Source of the DNA: Flavobacterium sp.
Lineage (GTDB): Bacteria; Bacteroidota; Bacteroidia; Flavobacteriales; Flavobacteriaceae
Assembly (NCBI GenBank): GCA_015665265.1
Contig: JADFAM010000010.1
Coordinates: 1-41,695, forward strand
Direction of reading: 5' to 3'
DNA: 41,695 nucleotides
The notes under the pieces were generated by a model that worked only from the letters and a program-made list of their open reading frames with translations, had not been told where the DNA came from and searched no databases. Below, one piece after another: positions 17,357-25,300 of this stretch. The position numbers and the translations under genes were made by a program. Every line of letters begins with the position of its first letter. Within the stretch, counting starts at the first letter, position 1.

Positions 17357-19606
17357 ATGAAAGAAATAAAGGACTTAATATGGAAAAGCTTGGACAGCTT
17401 TAGAGGTGATGTTTATTTCGGTAGGCACAATGACTTATCAGTTCTTGAAAAAATAGGGTTAGATTTTGGAATAAACCATCTAAAGAAAGTCTTAAAAAGT
17501 AAAGAACTTTTACAAGCAGCAATGAATCCAAATTGTCAACCGCCTGAATGGATATATAAGTTTATTATTAGTTTAACAGACGATATAACTTCAAAAAGAG
17601 TTTTAGATCCTTTTGTAGGGGTTAATTCCTTTCTTGTCAGAAATTATCAAAAAAACTATAAAGGTTATTGCTTAAATCAAGAAGAAAGAAAGCTTATTGT
17701 AGAAGGTTTTAATATTGATGAATCACAAATTTTATTAGGTGATGGGCTTGAACTACTTGCACAAGAAAATGATAAATTTGATTTAGTGATATCATTCCCT
17801 CCATTTGGAATGAGAAAGATTAGTCCTGAATCAATCTCAAGAGATTATGCTACTGATTTGTTAATTGCTTCTTCAAAACACGTTAAAGAAAACAATAAAC
17901 TGATTTTTTTGATGCCAGGAAAATTCGTTTTTGACAAAAAGATTAAAAAAGCCTTAACTGAATTTAATCTATTTATTGATGCTCTTTTTTACCTTCCAGA
18001 AGGAAGTCATTCAAATACTAATATCCCCTCTTATCTTGTAGTAGTATCAAAGTTAGCTGCACAAAAAACTTTTTTGGCTAAATTATCTTCAAATGGCGAA
18101 TACAATAATGTTATTGCTGATAATTTCAAGAAAAAGAAAAAAGGAAAAACAATCTCAATGGGGAGTTTTATAATTTATGAAGATTTTACATCTTTTAAAG
18201 CCCTTGAAAAATCTAATGATCTTTTCAATTTAGGCAGAAGAACAGGCTTAACTCCAACTGCTCTGAAAAATATTGCAAGCTTAAAAACAATAGGCAAAAA
18301 GAGTGTGGAAGAAATCGAGCATTCAAACAATATGATTTACATACCTCGAGTCGGATTAAGTGACGTTGTTGAAAACCCTGCTGATTTTAAAATAAAGCCA
18401 CACAACTACATCCAAGTAATTTTGGATAATCAAATTAGCGCAACTTATTTAGTCAAATATTTTAATACATCCTTAGGAAAACTTACACGCGAAAGCAGGA
18501 CGGTTGGAACAACAATAAAAAACATTACTCTTTCATCATTAGAGGATGCTCCGTTATTTATTCCAGCATATCAGGAACAGATTAGTCTTATTGATGTAAA
18601 TAATAAAATAGATAATTTGCTGTTAGAGATTAGTGAATATAAAAACCAACTATGGAAACGGCCATCACAAACACAAGAGATCAATAAAAGTATTGTGATG
18701 TATGAAAAAGATAATAGTATTGAAAAATGGTTAGATAGTTTGCCATTTCCTATCTCATCTATTCTATGGAAATATGTAGCTACTTCCGAAAGTAAAAGGA
18801 AGATTGAATATTTATTTCATTTTTTTGAAGCATTTTCCGAATTTTTAGCAATGCTAATATTAAGTGCTTTTTATCAAGATAAGAAATTTTACAATTCAGA
18901 AAGTCATAGATGGATAAACAATGACAATCAATACGATGACTGGATTAAAAAAGCAACATTTGGAGGTTGGAACAATTTAACTGCAAACCTTTTAAAGTCA
19001 GTTCGCACCCTAATTAATATAAATGATAAAGATGAAAAAGATATCTTTTTTGATCTACTTGGGAAGCCAAGTAGTGAGTTTTTAAATCTTATAACGAGCA
19101 AAAAAATTATTCCGATTTTAGATAATGTAAGAGAATACCGCAATGATTGGAAAGGCCATGGTGGAGTTGCGGGCGAACAAGAAAATATCAACCGACTTAC
19201 ATTACTTGAGAAAGAACTTAATAGTTTAAGGCAAGTTATCCAGGGTGCTTTTGATGATTGCAGGCTGATTAGTGCAACAACTGGGGATTATAAGAATGGT
19301 ATACACAATTATAAAGCAAAGGAATTAGTTGGAAACAAAACGCCTTTTAACGAAATAAAAGTGATCTCATTAAAGCCTCTTGATAAAGACAAATTGTATT
19401 TTGTTCACCAAAACCATAATGAACCAATTGAACTGTTGCCGTTTATTAAATTTAATCAAGAATCTAAAGCTTGCTATTTTTACAATAGCATTAAAACAAC
19501 AAATGTAAGATGGATTTCATTTCACTTTGAACAAGAATCCGAATTGTATGAGGCAGTAGATGAAAAATTTGAAGAGTTATTCAAAATTTTAGAACATCAA
19601 AGTTAA
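17357..19606 (+). CDS. Pseudo-N6-adenine methylase fused to HsdS-like and HEPN-like regions
   Basis: 749 aa from the ATG at 17357; the open frame reaches 17297, but the extension looks like leader. Residues about 55-260 resemble the HsdM/N-6 DNA methylase core: motif I is VLDPFVGVNSFL (84-88 DPFVG). Motif IV reads ISFPPFG, with Phe147 in place of the catalytic Asn/Asp/Ser, so methylation is doubtful. Residues about 320-435 look like an HsdS C-terminal unit (LSSLEDAPLFIPAYQEQISLI, then a helix). Residues 460-640 are helical and hold RNDWKGHGG at 595-603, an Rx5H pattern like the catalytic motif of HEPN ribonucleases. It is divergent from hsdM. The inference is a stand-alone DNA-recognising sensor with a toxin-like effector. 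An ordinary orphan methylase with an altered motif is the alternative. Confidence 0.6.
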   Translation: MKEIKDLIWKSLDSFRGDVYFGRHNDLSVLEKIGLDFGINHLKKVLKSKELLQAAMNPNCQPPEWIYKFIISLTDDITSKRVLDPFVGVNSFLVRNYQKNYKGYCLNQEERKLIVEGFNIDESQILLGDGLELLAQENDKFDLVISFPPFGMRKISPESISRDYATDLLIASSKHVKENNKLIFLMPGKFVFDKKIKKALTEFNLFIDALFYLPEGSHSNTNIPSYLVVVSKLAAQKTFLAKLSSNGEYNNVIADNFKKKKKGKTISMGSFIIYEDFTSFKALEKSNDLFNLGRRTGLTPTALKNIASLKTIGKKSVEEIEHSNNMIYIPRVGLSDVVENPADFKIKPHNYIQVILDNQISATYLVKYFNTSLGKLTRESRTVGTTIKNITLSSLEDAPLFIPAYQEQISLIDVNNKIDNLLLEISEYKNQLWKRPSQTQEINKSIVMYEKDNSIEKWLDSLPFPISSILWKYVATSESKRKIEYLFHFFEAFSEFLAMLILSAFYQDKKFYNSESHRWINNDNQYDDWIKKATFGGWNNLTANLLKSVRTLININDKDEKDIFFDLLGKPSSEFLNLITSKKIIPILDNVREYRNDWKGHGGVAGEQENINRLTLLEKELNSLRQVIQGAFDDCRLISATTGDYKNGIHNYKAKELVGNKTPFNEIKVISLKPLDKDKLYFVHQNHNEPIELLPFIKFNQESKACYFYNSIKTTNVRWISFHFEQESELYEAVDEKFEELFKILEHQS

Positions 19607-19784
19607 TTTAATGAGAGATGCAGGGACAAGTTTTAAATAGTTATTTAATAAAGAAGGTAATATATTATAGGTGAATTTAAAAGTAATAAGACGCAAAAAC
19701 TATGGATATCAAATGACATCAGAAGATGATAAATACTTTTATTGAAGGCATTGCAGCTTATATTTATTAATAATTAAATTAATT

Positions 19785-19991
19785 ATGAATTACATAAAAA
19801 ATATATTTCTTGGAGCTATAATTGGAGCTGTTTTAGGACTTTTTGTTGGAACAATATTTGATTCCAAAGTTACAAAGAAATCTAAATGGGAAGAAAAACA
19901 ACAAATGCAACAAATTATTTTTAGTGTTTTAGGTGGTATAGGAGGGATAATAATTGGCGTCAAAATTGCTGAAGAAGAAAATGATAAATAA
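19785..19991 (+). CDS. Small two-helix membrane protein
   Basis: 68 aa. Two glycine-rich hydrophobic segments (IFLGAIIGAVLGLFVGTIF and IIFSVLGGIGGIIIGVKIA) are separated by a charged loop (DSKVTKKSKWEEKQQMQQ). The glycine spacing suggests packed helices. No family is recognised. Small membrane proteins of this type occur as toxins or accessory factors in defence regions, but nothing here proves that. The 178 bases upstream (19607-19784) hold no convincing gene. The stop at 19989 is followed at once by the MPMV tail repeat. Confidence 0.6.
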   Translation: MNYIKNIFLGAIIGAVLGLFVGTIFDSKVTKKSKWEEKQQMQQIIFSVLGGIGGIIIGVKIAEEENDK

Positions 19992-19993
19992 TT

Positions 19994-20023
19994 CTAAACC
20001 ATAGGCATTCCTCCTCTTTTAAT
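19994..20023 (-). repeat. 'MPMV-stop' tail repeat, copy A
   Basis: On the minus strand this reads on in frame after the stop of the 237-aa gene as IKRGGMPMV then TAG. The TAAACCATAGGCAT core is shared with copies at 20755 and 21119. It could be a lost C-terminal tail of that gene. Confidence 0.7.
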
Positions 20024-20737
20024 TTAGTTCTCGCAGTATCTTAATATCCTTGAGTTTCTTTTAGAGATAAAAGTCATTACACTCTTCATGTAAGTCCTAT
20101 ACTCATCTACACCCTTAGGAATTGGATTTAGATCAAAATTAGTGTGAGGTAAATAAAACTTTACTGAATTACAATCTTTTGATACCAGATCTTGTAACAA
20201 GAAATACTGAACGTAGCCCTTAAAATCTCCAAATAAGTTAAAAAAAGAGTTGTAATTAGCAAATGTTTTTGATAGTGGACTTGGTTGATTAGAGTAATAA
20301 AGTCTTATACACTCTAATGTTAAATCCCACCTATCACAGATTTGTTTATTCACTCCTCTTGATTGATTAATTGTGAAATGATTATTAACCTTTTTTGCAG
20401 GAAAAATAATATAGCCACCAATACTAGTACATAAAGTTAAAAATGAATCTATTTCATTAGGTAAAATGTGTTTAATAATATCTTTCATCTCAGGCCATTT
20501 TCTATAAGTATGACCTATTGAATCACTTGACAACACAAACTCTTGTGAGCCAAACTTATGAATCATTCTTCCTTGTGAGTATTTATCTAAACTAAAAAAA
20601 TATCCACTTTGAATATGTTTACTCCACAAGTACATATGGTATTCTCTCAAAGTTTTACTATGCCTGTCAGGGTCTTTATAGTTGCCATTTTTATCCTTTG
20701 GAGTATCAGAAAGGGAACTAAATTTAATGTCAATCAT
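20024..20737 (-). CDS. Uncharacterised protein, probably DUF6994 family
   Basis: 237 aa. The opening SDTPKDKNGNYKDPDRHS, then LREYHMYLWSK and FVLSSDSIGHTY, match what I recall of the DUF6994 family, which has no known function and appears scattered in accessory regions. No catalytic motif, signal peptide or membrane segment is visible. Immediately after the TAA the same frame runs nine more codons to TAG, ending MPMV like the neighbouring repeats, so the stop may be a recent premature one. The gene stands alone on the minus strand among plus-strand small genes. Confidence 0.65.
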   Translation of the reverse strand: MIDIKFSSLSDTPKDKNGNYKDPDRHSKTLREYHMYLWSKHIQSGYFFSLDKYSQGRMIHKFGSQEFVLSSDSIGHTYRKWPEMKDIIKHILPNEIDSFLTLCTSIGGYIIFPAKKVNNHFTINQSRGVNKQICDRWDLTLECIRLYYSNQPSPLSKTFANYNSFFNLFGDFKGYVQYFLLQDLVSKDCNSVKFYLPHTNFDLNPIPKGVDEYRTYMKSVMTFISKRNSRILRYCEN

Positions 20738-20754
20738 AATTAAAAGTAATAAAT

Positions 20755-20835
20755 TAAACCATAGGCATATCTTCCTCTTTCAATTCAGCTATTTCTAAAC
20801 CTCTTAAATAGGTTAAACTTACATTTATTATATTT
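20755..20835 (-). repeat. 'MPMV-stop' tail repeat, copy B (with promoter-like end)
   Basis: 81 bases, matching 21119-21200 exactly over the first 36 and the last 21 positions. On the minus strand it encodes an open tail (SLTYLRGLEIAELKEEDM then PMV-stop), so it looks like the 3' remnant of a lost gene. Its other end (ACATTTATTATATTT) leads into the plus-strand zinc-ribbon gene at 20855 and may supply its promoter. Confidence 0.8.
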
Positions 20836-20854
20836 ATTTCATATAATAAAGTAT

Positions 20855-21121
20855 ATGGGTATTATTAGAGGATATATATGTTCAAGTTGTAATTTTGAGA
20901 AAAATTATTTTCTAGGCATCGGTTTTTCTAATCAAAAAGAAACAACACTTTTTGAATGTTCATATTGTAATGCTATAAAAAATTCTACATTGTCAAGCCC
21001 AAAGTGTTCTAAATGCAACAGAAAGTCTCTTAATGAAATAATGGATTTCACTAAAAAGTTAGAATGTCCTAGATGTAATAGAAGAGAGTTTAATTTTGAA
21101 ATAGAAGGTTCGTGGGATTAA
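20855..21121 (+). CDS. Small zinc-ribbon protein
   Basis: 88 aa with four CxxC knuckles: CSSC near 9, CSYC near 35, CSKC near 51 and CPRC near 75. It would bind two zinc ions as a double ribbon, and no other domain fits in the length. The protein is cytoplasmic and lysine-rich, perhaps binding nucleic acid. The TAA stop is the first three bases of repeat copy C, so gene and repeat are fused without a gap. The function is unknown. Confidence 0.65.
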   Translation: MGIIRGYICSSCNFEKNYFLGIGFSNQKETTLFECSYCNAIKNSTLSSPKCSKCNRKSLNEIMDFTKKLECPRCNRREFNFEIEGSWD

Positions 21122-21200
21122 ACCATAGGCATATCTTCCTCTTTCAATTCAGCTGTTTATAATCTTCTTAATTTAGGTCAAACTTACATTTATTATATTT
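21119..21200 (-). repeat. 'MPMV-stop' tail repeat, copy C
   Basis: 82 bases, nearly the same as copy B, but the minus-strand frame is broken by a stop in the middle, so it is a decayed copy. The end contains TATATTTG (21194-21201), a good -7 box for the next gene. Confidence 0.8.
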
Positions 21201-21201
21201 G
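21194..21201 (+). promoter_or_regulatory. Putative -7 box inside repeat copy C
   Basis: TATATTTG fits TAnnTTTG and lies 30 bases before the ATG at 21232. It argues against using the TTG at 21199 as the start. Confidence 0.45.
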
Positions 21202-21231
21202 AGAAAGCTAACTTATTATTATAGAAATTTA

Positions 21232-21834
21232 ATGAAAAAAACACCTGAATTAAAAAATTTAGTATTTGAAAATATATATTCTGAATCTTTAAAATTTAAC
21301 CCACCCACTGAAGATTCCTATATTAAGACCTATCCTGAATTTATTCAGTATTTTAAAAATATTAGTAACATCTCCAAGCATGATCTTGTAATTTCAAGTC
21401 ATTTTGTATATGGTTGGATGCCAACAATTATAGAGTTAAAGTTTCAAGATATGGAAGATGTTTTAAAGTCGCTCAATAAGGCAAAGAACGGAGCTCTGCT
21501 AACGATTGCTGAATTAGAATTATTGAAAAGTACAATCAACAACTCCCTTGTAGGTCTTTCAAAACTATTACATTTTATTAACCCTATTGATTATGCAATT
21601 TGGGACAGTAGAATCTACAGATATACTACTGATAAAAAAAGTAGTTATGGAATAGGGAATACTCAACTCTATTTGAATTATTTATCAAGGCTTAATGAGA
21701 TAGAATCTCATGTTGATTTTGATGAAATAAAAAAAAATGTTTCAGTTCATTTTGACTATGAAATTACTTCTAAAAGAGTCATTGAATTATTAATGTTTGA
21801 AGCAGACAAAAGAGATAACAAGAAGCTAATTTAA
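21232..21834 (+). CDS. Hypothetical helical protein with IWDSR motif
   Basis: 200 aa from the ATG at 21232 (MKKTPELKNLVF). The TTG at 21199 is rejected because it sits in the predicted promoter box. The most distinctive stretch is SKLLHFINPIDYAIWDSRIY, preceded by a helical region (ALLTIAELELLKSTINNSLVG). A similar 'LHF-NP-IWDSR' pattern occurs in small accessory proteins and reminds one of helix-hairpin-helix glycosylases, but no catalytic Lys/Asp pair can be assigned. There is no signal peptide. It is followed 4 bases later by the zinc-knuckle pseudogene. Confidence 0.6.
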   Translation: MKKTPELKNLVFENIYSESLKFNPPTEDSYIKTYPEFIQYFKNISNISKHDLVISSHFVYGWMPTIIELKFQDMEDVLKSLNKAKNGALLTIAELELLKSTINNSLVGLSKLLHFINPIDYAIWDSRIYRYTTDKKSSYGIGNTQLYLNYLSRLNEIESHVDFDEIKKNVSVHFDYEITSKRVIELLMFEADKRDNKKLI

Positions 21835-21838
21835 TTAC

Positions 21839-22006
21839 ATGAAATAACGTATTAAGCACTGTAACGTCTGTAATGTAGATTTTTCTACCATGTATAGGGT
21901 ACAATATAAAAACCCTAAGGAATGGGTATTTGTGTGTGAAGGTTGCTTACTTAAAATCAAAGAGAATAACAGTGCTTATAAATACGGAGGTACTTGGAAG
22001 AAATAA
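21839..22006 (+). pseudogene. 55-codon zinc-knuckle gene, copy 1, with TAA at codon 3
   Basis: 56 codons including the final stop, the same length as copy 2 at 35324. It reads MK-stop-RIKHCNVCNVDF..., then WVFVCEGCLLKIK and YKYGGTWKK. The third codon is TAA where copy 2 has CAG. Both CxxC pairs, the Trp/Phe core and the YKYG-TWKK end are kept, and many differences from copy 2 are synonymous, so the gene was under selection until recently. Translation could still occur from ATT at 21851, or by read-through. It probably bound one zinc ion. The function is unknown. Confidence 0.7.
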
Positions 22007-22032
22007 GAATTAAATTTGATTTAATTCATTCA

Positions 22033-22075
22033 AATCCTCCCCAAAATAGTTCGACTTCACTCCCTTTGGCTCCAC
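22033..22075 (+). repeat. Dispersed intergenic repeat, copy R1
   Basis: About 43 bases with core AGTTCGACTTCACTCC then CTTTGGCTCCAC. Close copies are at 26519 and 33731, and a divergent one at 26369. Each is followed within a few bases by a hairpin. The 316-base gap 22007-22322 holds this repeat, the terminator below and an AT-rich leader with a small stem (GGATAAA...TTTATCC, about 22259-22283). Confidence 0.85.
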
Positions 22076-22080
22076 TTTTT

Positions 22081-22120
22081 ATTCCTAAGAATAATTTCTT
22101 ATTCTTGGGAATATTTTTTT
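22081..22120 (+). terminator. Hairpin terminator after repeat R1
   Basis: ATTCCTAAGAATAA (22081-22094) pairs with TTATTCTTGGGAAT (22099-22112), with one G-U pair and loop TTTC. Seven T follow. Confidence 0.85.
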
Positions 22121-22322
22121 GATTATATTTAAATTTTATAATTCAGGAAAACATCTAATAATTTTTCTAGTAAGATAGAATTTCATCAAGTATTTTTAAT
22201 AGGCTAAGTAATTTTAATACTTTTAGTATTTTATCAGACTTAACAAGTAAATATAATTTGGATAAAAACAATTGTCTTTATCCATCTGTTAACTTTAATT
22301 AAAAAACTGAAATTTATTTCAC

Positions 22323-25300
22323 ATGAAATTTAAAATCACTATAGTATTACTTTTTTTAATCACAAATATCTATGCACAAAAACTTGAAAAAGACAAAGAA
22401 GACTATGAATATGAAATAAGGCATAAAAGTCAACCTTGGTTTGCAAACATGAAAGATGGTGCAAACTATTTTGAGGTTAAAAAAAATTATGACTTATATT
22501 TTGGTGACAAGCAATGGGAAAAAAGTAAACCAAGAACCTTAGGCGAATCTTGGTTAAAATCAAAATTATATTATTTAGATGCTAATGGTTTTGTACAACC
22601 TGAACCAAAAAACCTAAAAGTATCTACTTACAACACCCCTTTAAATACATCTAGCAGTATAAGTTCTACCACACAAATTGGGTCATGGGATTTATTAGGT
22701 CCTGTTAATAGCGCAGAAACAGGTTATTCTGGGTATGGAAATCATGGAGGATATGTTTTTTTAAATAGAATAGATCCAACTAACACTGCTAAACGTTTTG
22801 TTTCCTTTGTTACAGGTGGTTTATGGATGACTAGTGATAGTGGAACTAATTGGACTTTAGTGGACTCCAACCTACCCGATGAAAAATACTTAGATTTAGA
22901 TGTTGTCCTTTCCAACTCGTCTGTTGTATATGCTGTAAGTGACAGTCAAGTAATAAAATCAACTGATGGAGGTTTAAATTGGGCTTCTACCAATTTAACA
23001 AGCGCTTCATATTCTGGAAATGCATATGACATTGCAGTTTCACCAACAAACCCAGATATTGTAGTGGCAAGATGGGGCAACAAAATATACAGAACAACTG
23101 ATGGTGGTACAAACTGGAATTCCGTACTTACAGGTTTACCCGACCATCAAATATGGGATAGCTCAGTACATAGTGAAATGCTAGATTGGAGCACAACAAA
23201 CAATAGTGTTGTTTACTCCTTAAGTACAAGCCATAACAATAGTGTTACTGTTCACAGATCTGGTAATTCTGGTGCTAGTTTTTCTGAAATAGCAACATTA
23301 ACATTAAGTGGATCTGCTAATGGCCAAGTTGTAGGTTGGGCAAAATTAATGATACCTACCACAAACAGTGCTTCTATTTATGTTGCAGTGGGTAGTGGAA
23401 ATAATCCTTATGCACATCAAGCTGCTCATTTATATAAAATTGATGCCATCACAGGTGCTATAGAAAACACCAAAACAAACATGATTACTGGTATTGGAGA
23501 TGCTTTTAATCATGATCCTGTTTTACACCATGGAGATATTGTAATGGACAGAAATGATGAAAATAAAATTGTTTATGGTTCTTACGGGAATAAAAAAATA
23601 CACATCTCATCAAATAATGGTGATTCATTTGCCTTATCAACAGCTAAGACGCATTCAGATATCAGATCAATAGACCTTATAGGCGGATTACACTTAGTGG
23701 GGTCTGATGGAGAAACTATTTCTTCCTCAGATAATGGAGCAACAATGACAACCTTAACAAATAGTATTAGTAATCATGAGTTATGGGGATTTGGTAGTGC
23801 TTTTAAATCTAATTTAGTTGCATCTGGTAACAATCATGGACCAGTAATGATAAAAGAAACCCACAATGGGTTCGATTGGTATAATGGTACAGGAGCCGAT
23901 CAAGGAAACACAGATGTAAACCCACTAGATGACAGATACATTTATAGTCAAGGATATAGTAATTATAGATATTTCAGAACAGGACCACATACCTTGATTA
24001 ATGAGTCTAACTTTTTAGATATAGGTGGTATATATTCGTATTTCAATTCCATAGAGTTTCATCCTAACAATTACTATACTATTATCACACATCATGCAGG
24101 GCAATATCCGACAGGAAATACAAACTTAAACCTTTGGAAAAGATCATTAATTAAAACAGAAGATAACGGAAATAGTATTTCTATTGTAAAAACATTCACG
24201 AATCAGGTTTTTAGAGAAAAAATTTCAATGAAAAACCCAGACCACATGTATGTTATTGAAGGATTAACTAATAATAAATTATGGTATACAGACGATGCTG
24301 GAGCTACTTGGACAGATGTTACACCAAGTTCAGCAGAATCATCTGGACAAACAAATATATCAGACGTTGCTGTAAGCGACGAAAATCCAAGCGAAGTTTG
24401 GTTAACTTACAGTGGAGTACAATCTACTTGTAAAATACTAAAATCAACGAATAACGGCTCTAGTTGGACTAATTTAACACAGCCAATATTGTCTGATTTC
24501 CCAATGACAAAAATTGTATTTCAAAGAGGTTCAAATGGTGGTGTATATGTAGGTAATAAAAGTGGTATTTATTATAAAAATAATTCCATGAGTAATTGGA
24601 CTGCTTTAGGTAATGGATTGCCCCAAGCAGATATTAGATTTATGTTTATTAATTATAATGAGAATAAGTTAAAAATTGGTACATCTAGAGGAGCTTTTAT
24701 GCATGACTTATATGAAATAAGTCCTACTAATGCGTTAATTTCTGCAAATACAAAAAAAGTAACATGCCCTGCAGTAGAGAATGTGCAATTTAAAGATTAT
24801 TCGGTAGTAAGAAACGCTACTGCAACTTGGTCATGGAGTTTTCCTGGTGGCACACCTACTACTTCTTCAGACGAAAACCCAGAAATTTCTTACACAGGTG
24901 CTGCTGATGGATTTTATGATGTTACACTAACGGTTACTGATGCTTATGGTACAAGCAGCCAAACATTAACTAATTTTATTGAAGTATCAAGTCAATGTGG
25001 ATCTTCAACACCAGAAACAATACCTGGAAATTTAGCACAATTATCTGGAGCTGCTAATGGAGATTATTTGAAAGTAGATGATTTGAATGTAACTAAAAAT
25101 ACATTTTCATTTTCATGTTGGATTAAACCAAACGGAATACAACAAGATTATAGTGCCATATTTAACACGCAAGATAATAATAATTCTTTTGCTTTAAATT
25201 TTTTAAACGGAGATAACACCATTGGTTTTCACCCTACTTGGTGGTGGTCTTCAGGATTACAAGCCCCACCCAACCAATGGTCACATGTAGCTTTAGTGAG

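Larger units (their letters stand above)
10190..22120. other. Accessory region with defence genes, beginning beside the tmRNA
   Basis: Between the tmRNA and the terminator at 22081-22120 lie a type I R-M operon, a pseudo-methylase/HEPN-like gene, several small genes and degenerate genes. tmRNA 3' ends are common integration sites, but I see no integrase and no clean second copy of the tmRNA 3' end in the window, so the boundaries are inferred. Confidence 0.4.

Noticed and set aside
19671..19745. 24-aa frame starting with GTG upstream of the small membrane protein
   Set aside because: Too short, no start signal, no similarity to neighbours; not supportable.
22050..22075. 3' part of a tRNA gene in repeat R1 (GTTCGA...GGCTCCAC)
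   Set aside because: The bases flanking the T-loop do not pair into a T-stem, and no tRNA 5' part lies upstream, so it is treated as a dispersed repeat.
10190..22120. Insertion sequences or an integrase in the accessory region
   Set aside because: No transposase or recombinase protein and no terminal inverted repeats are visible in this stretch.
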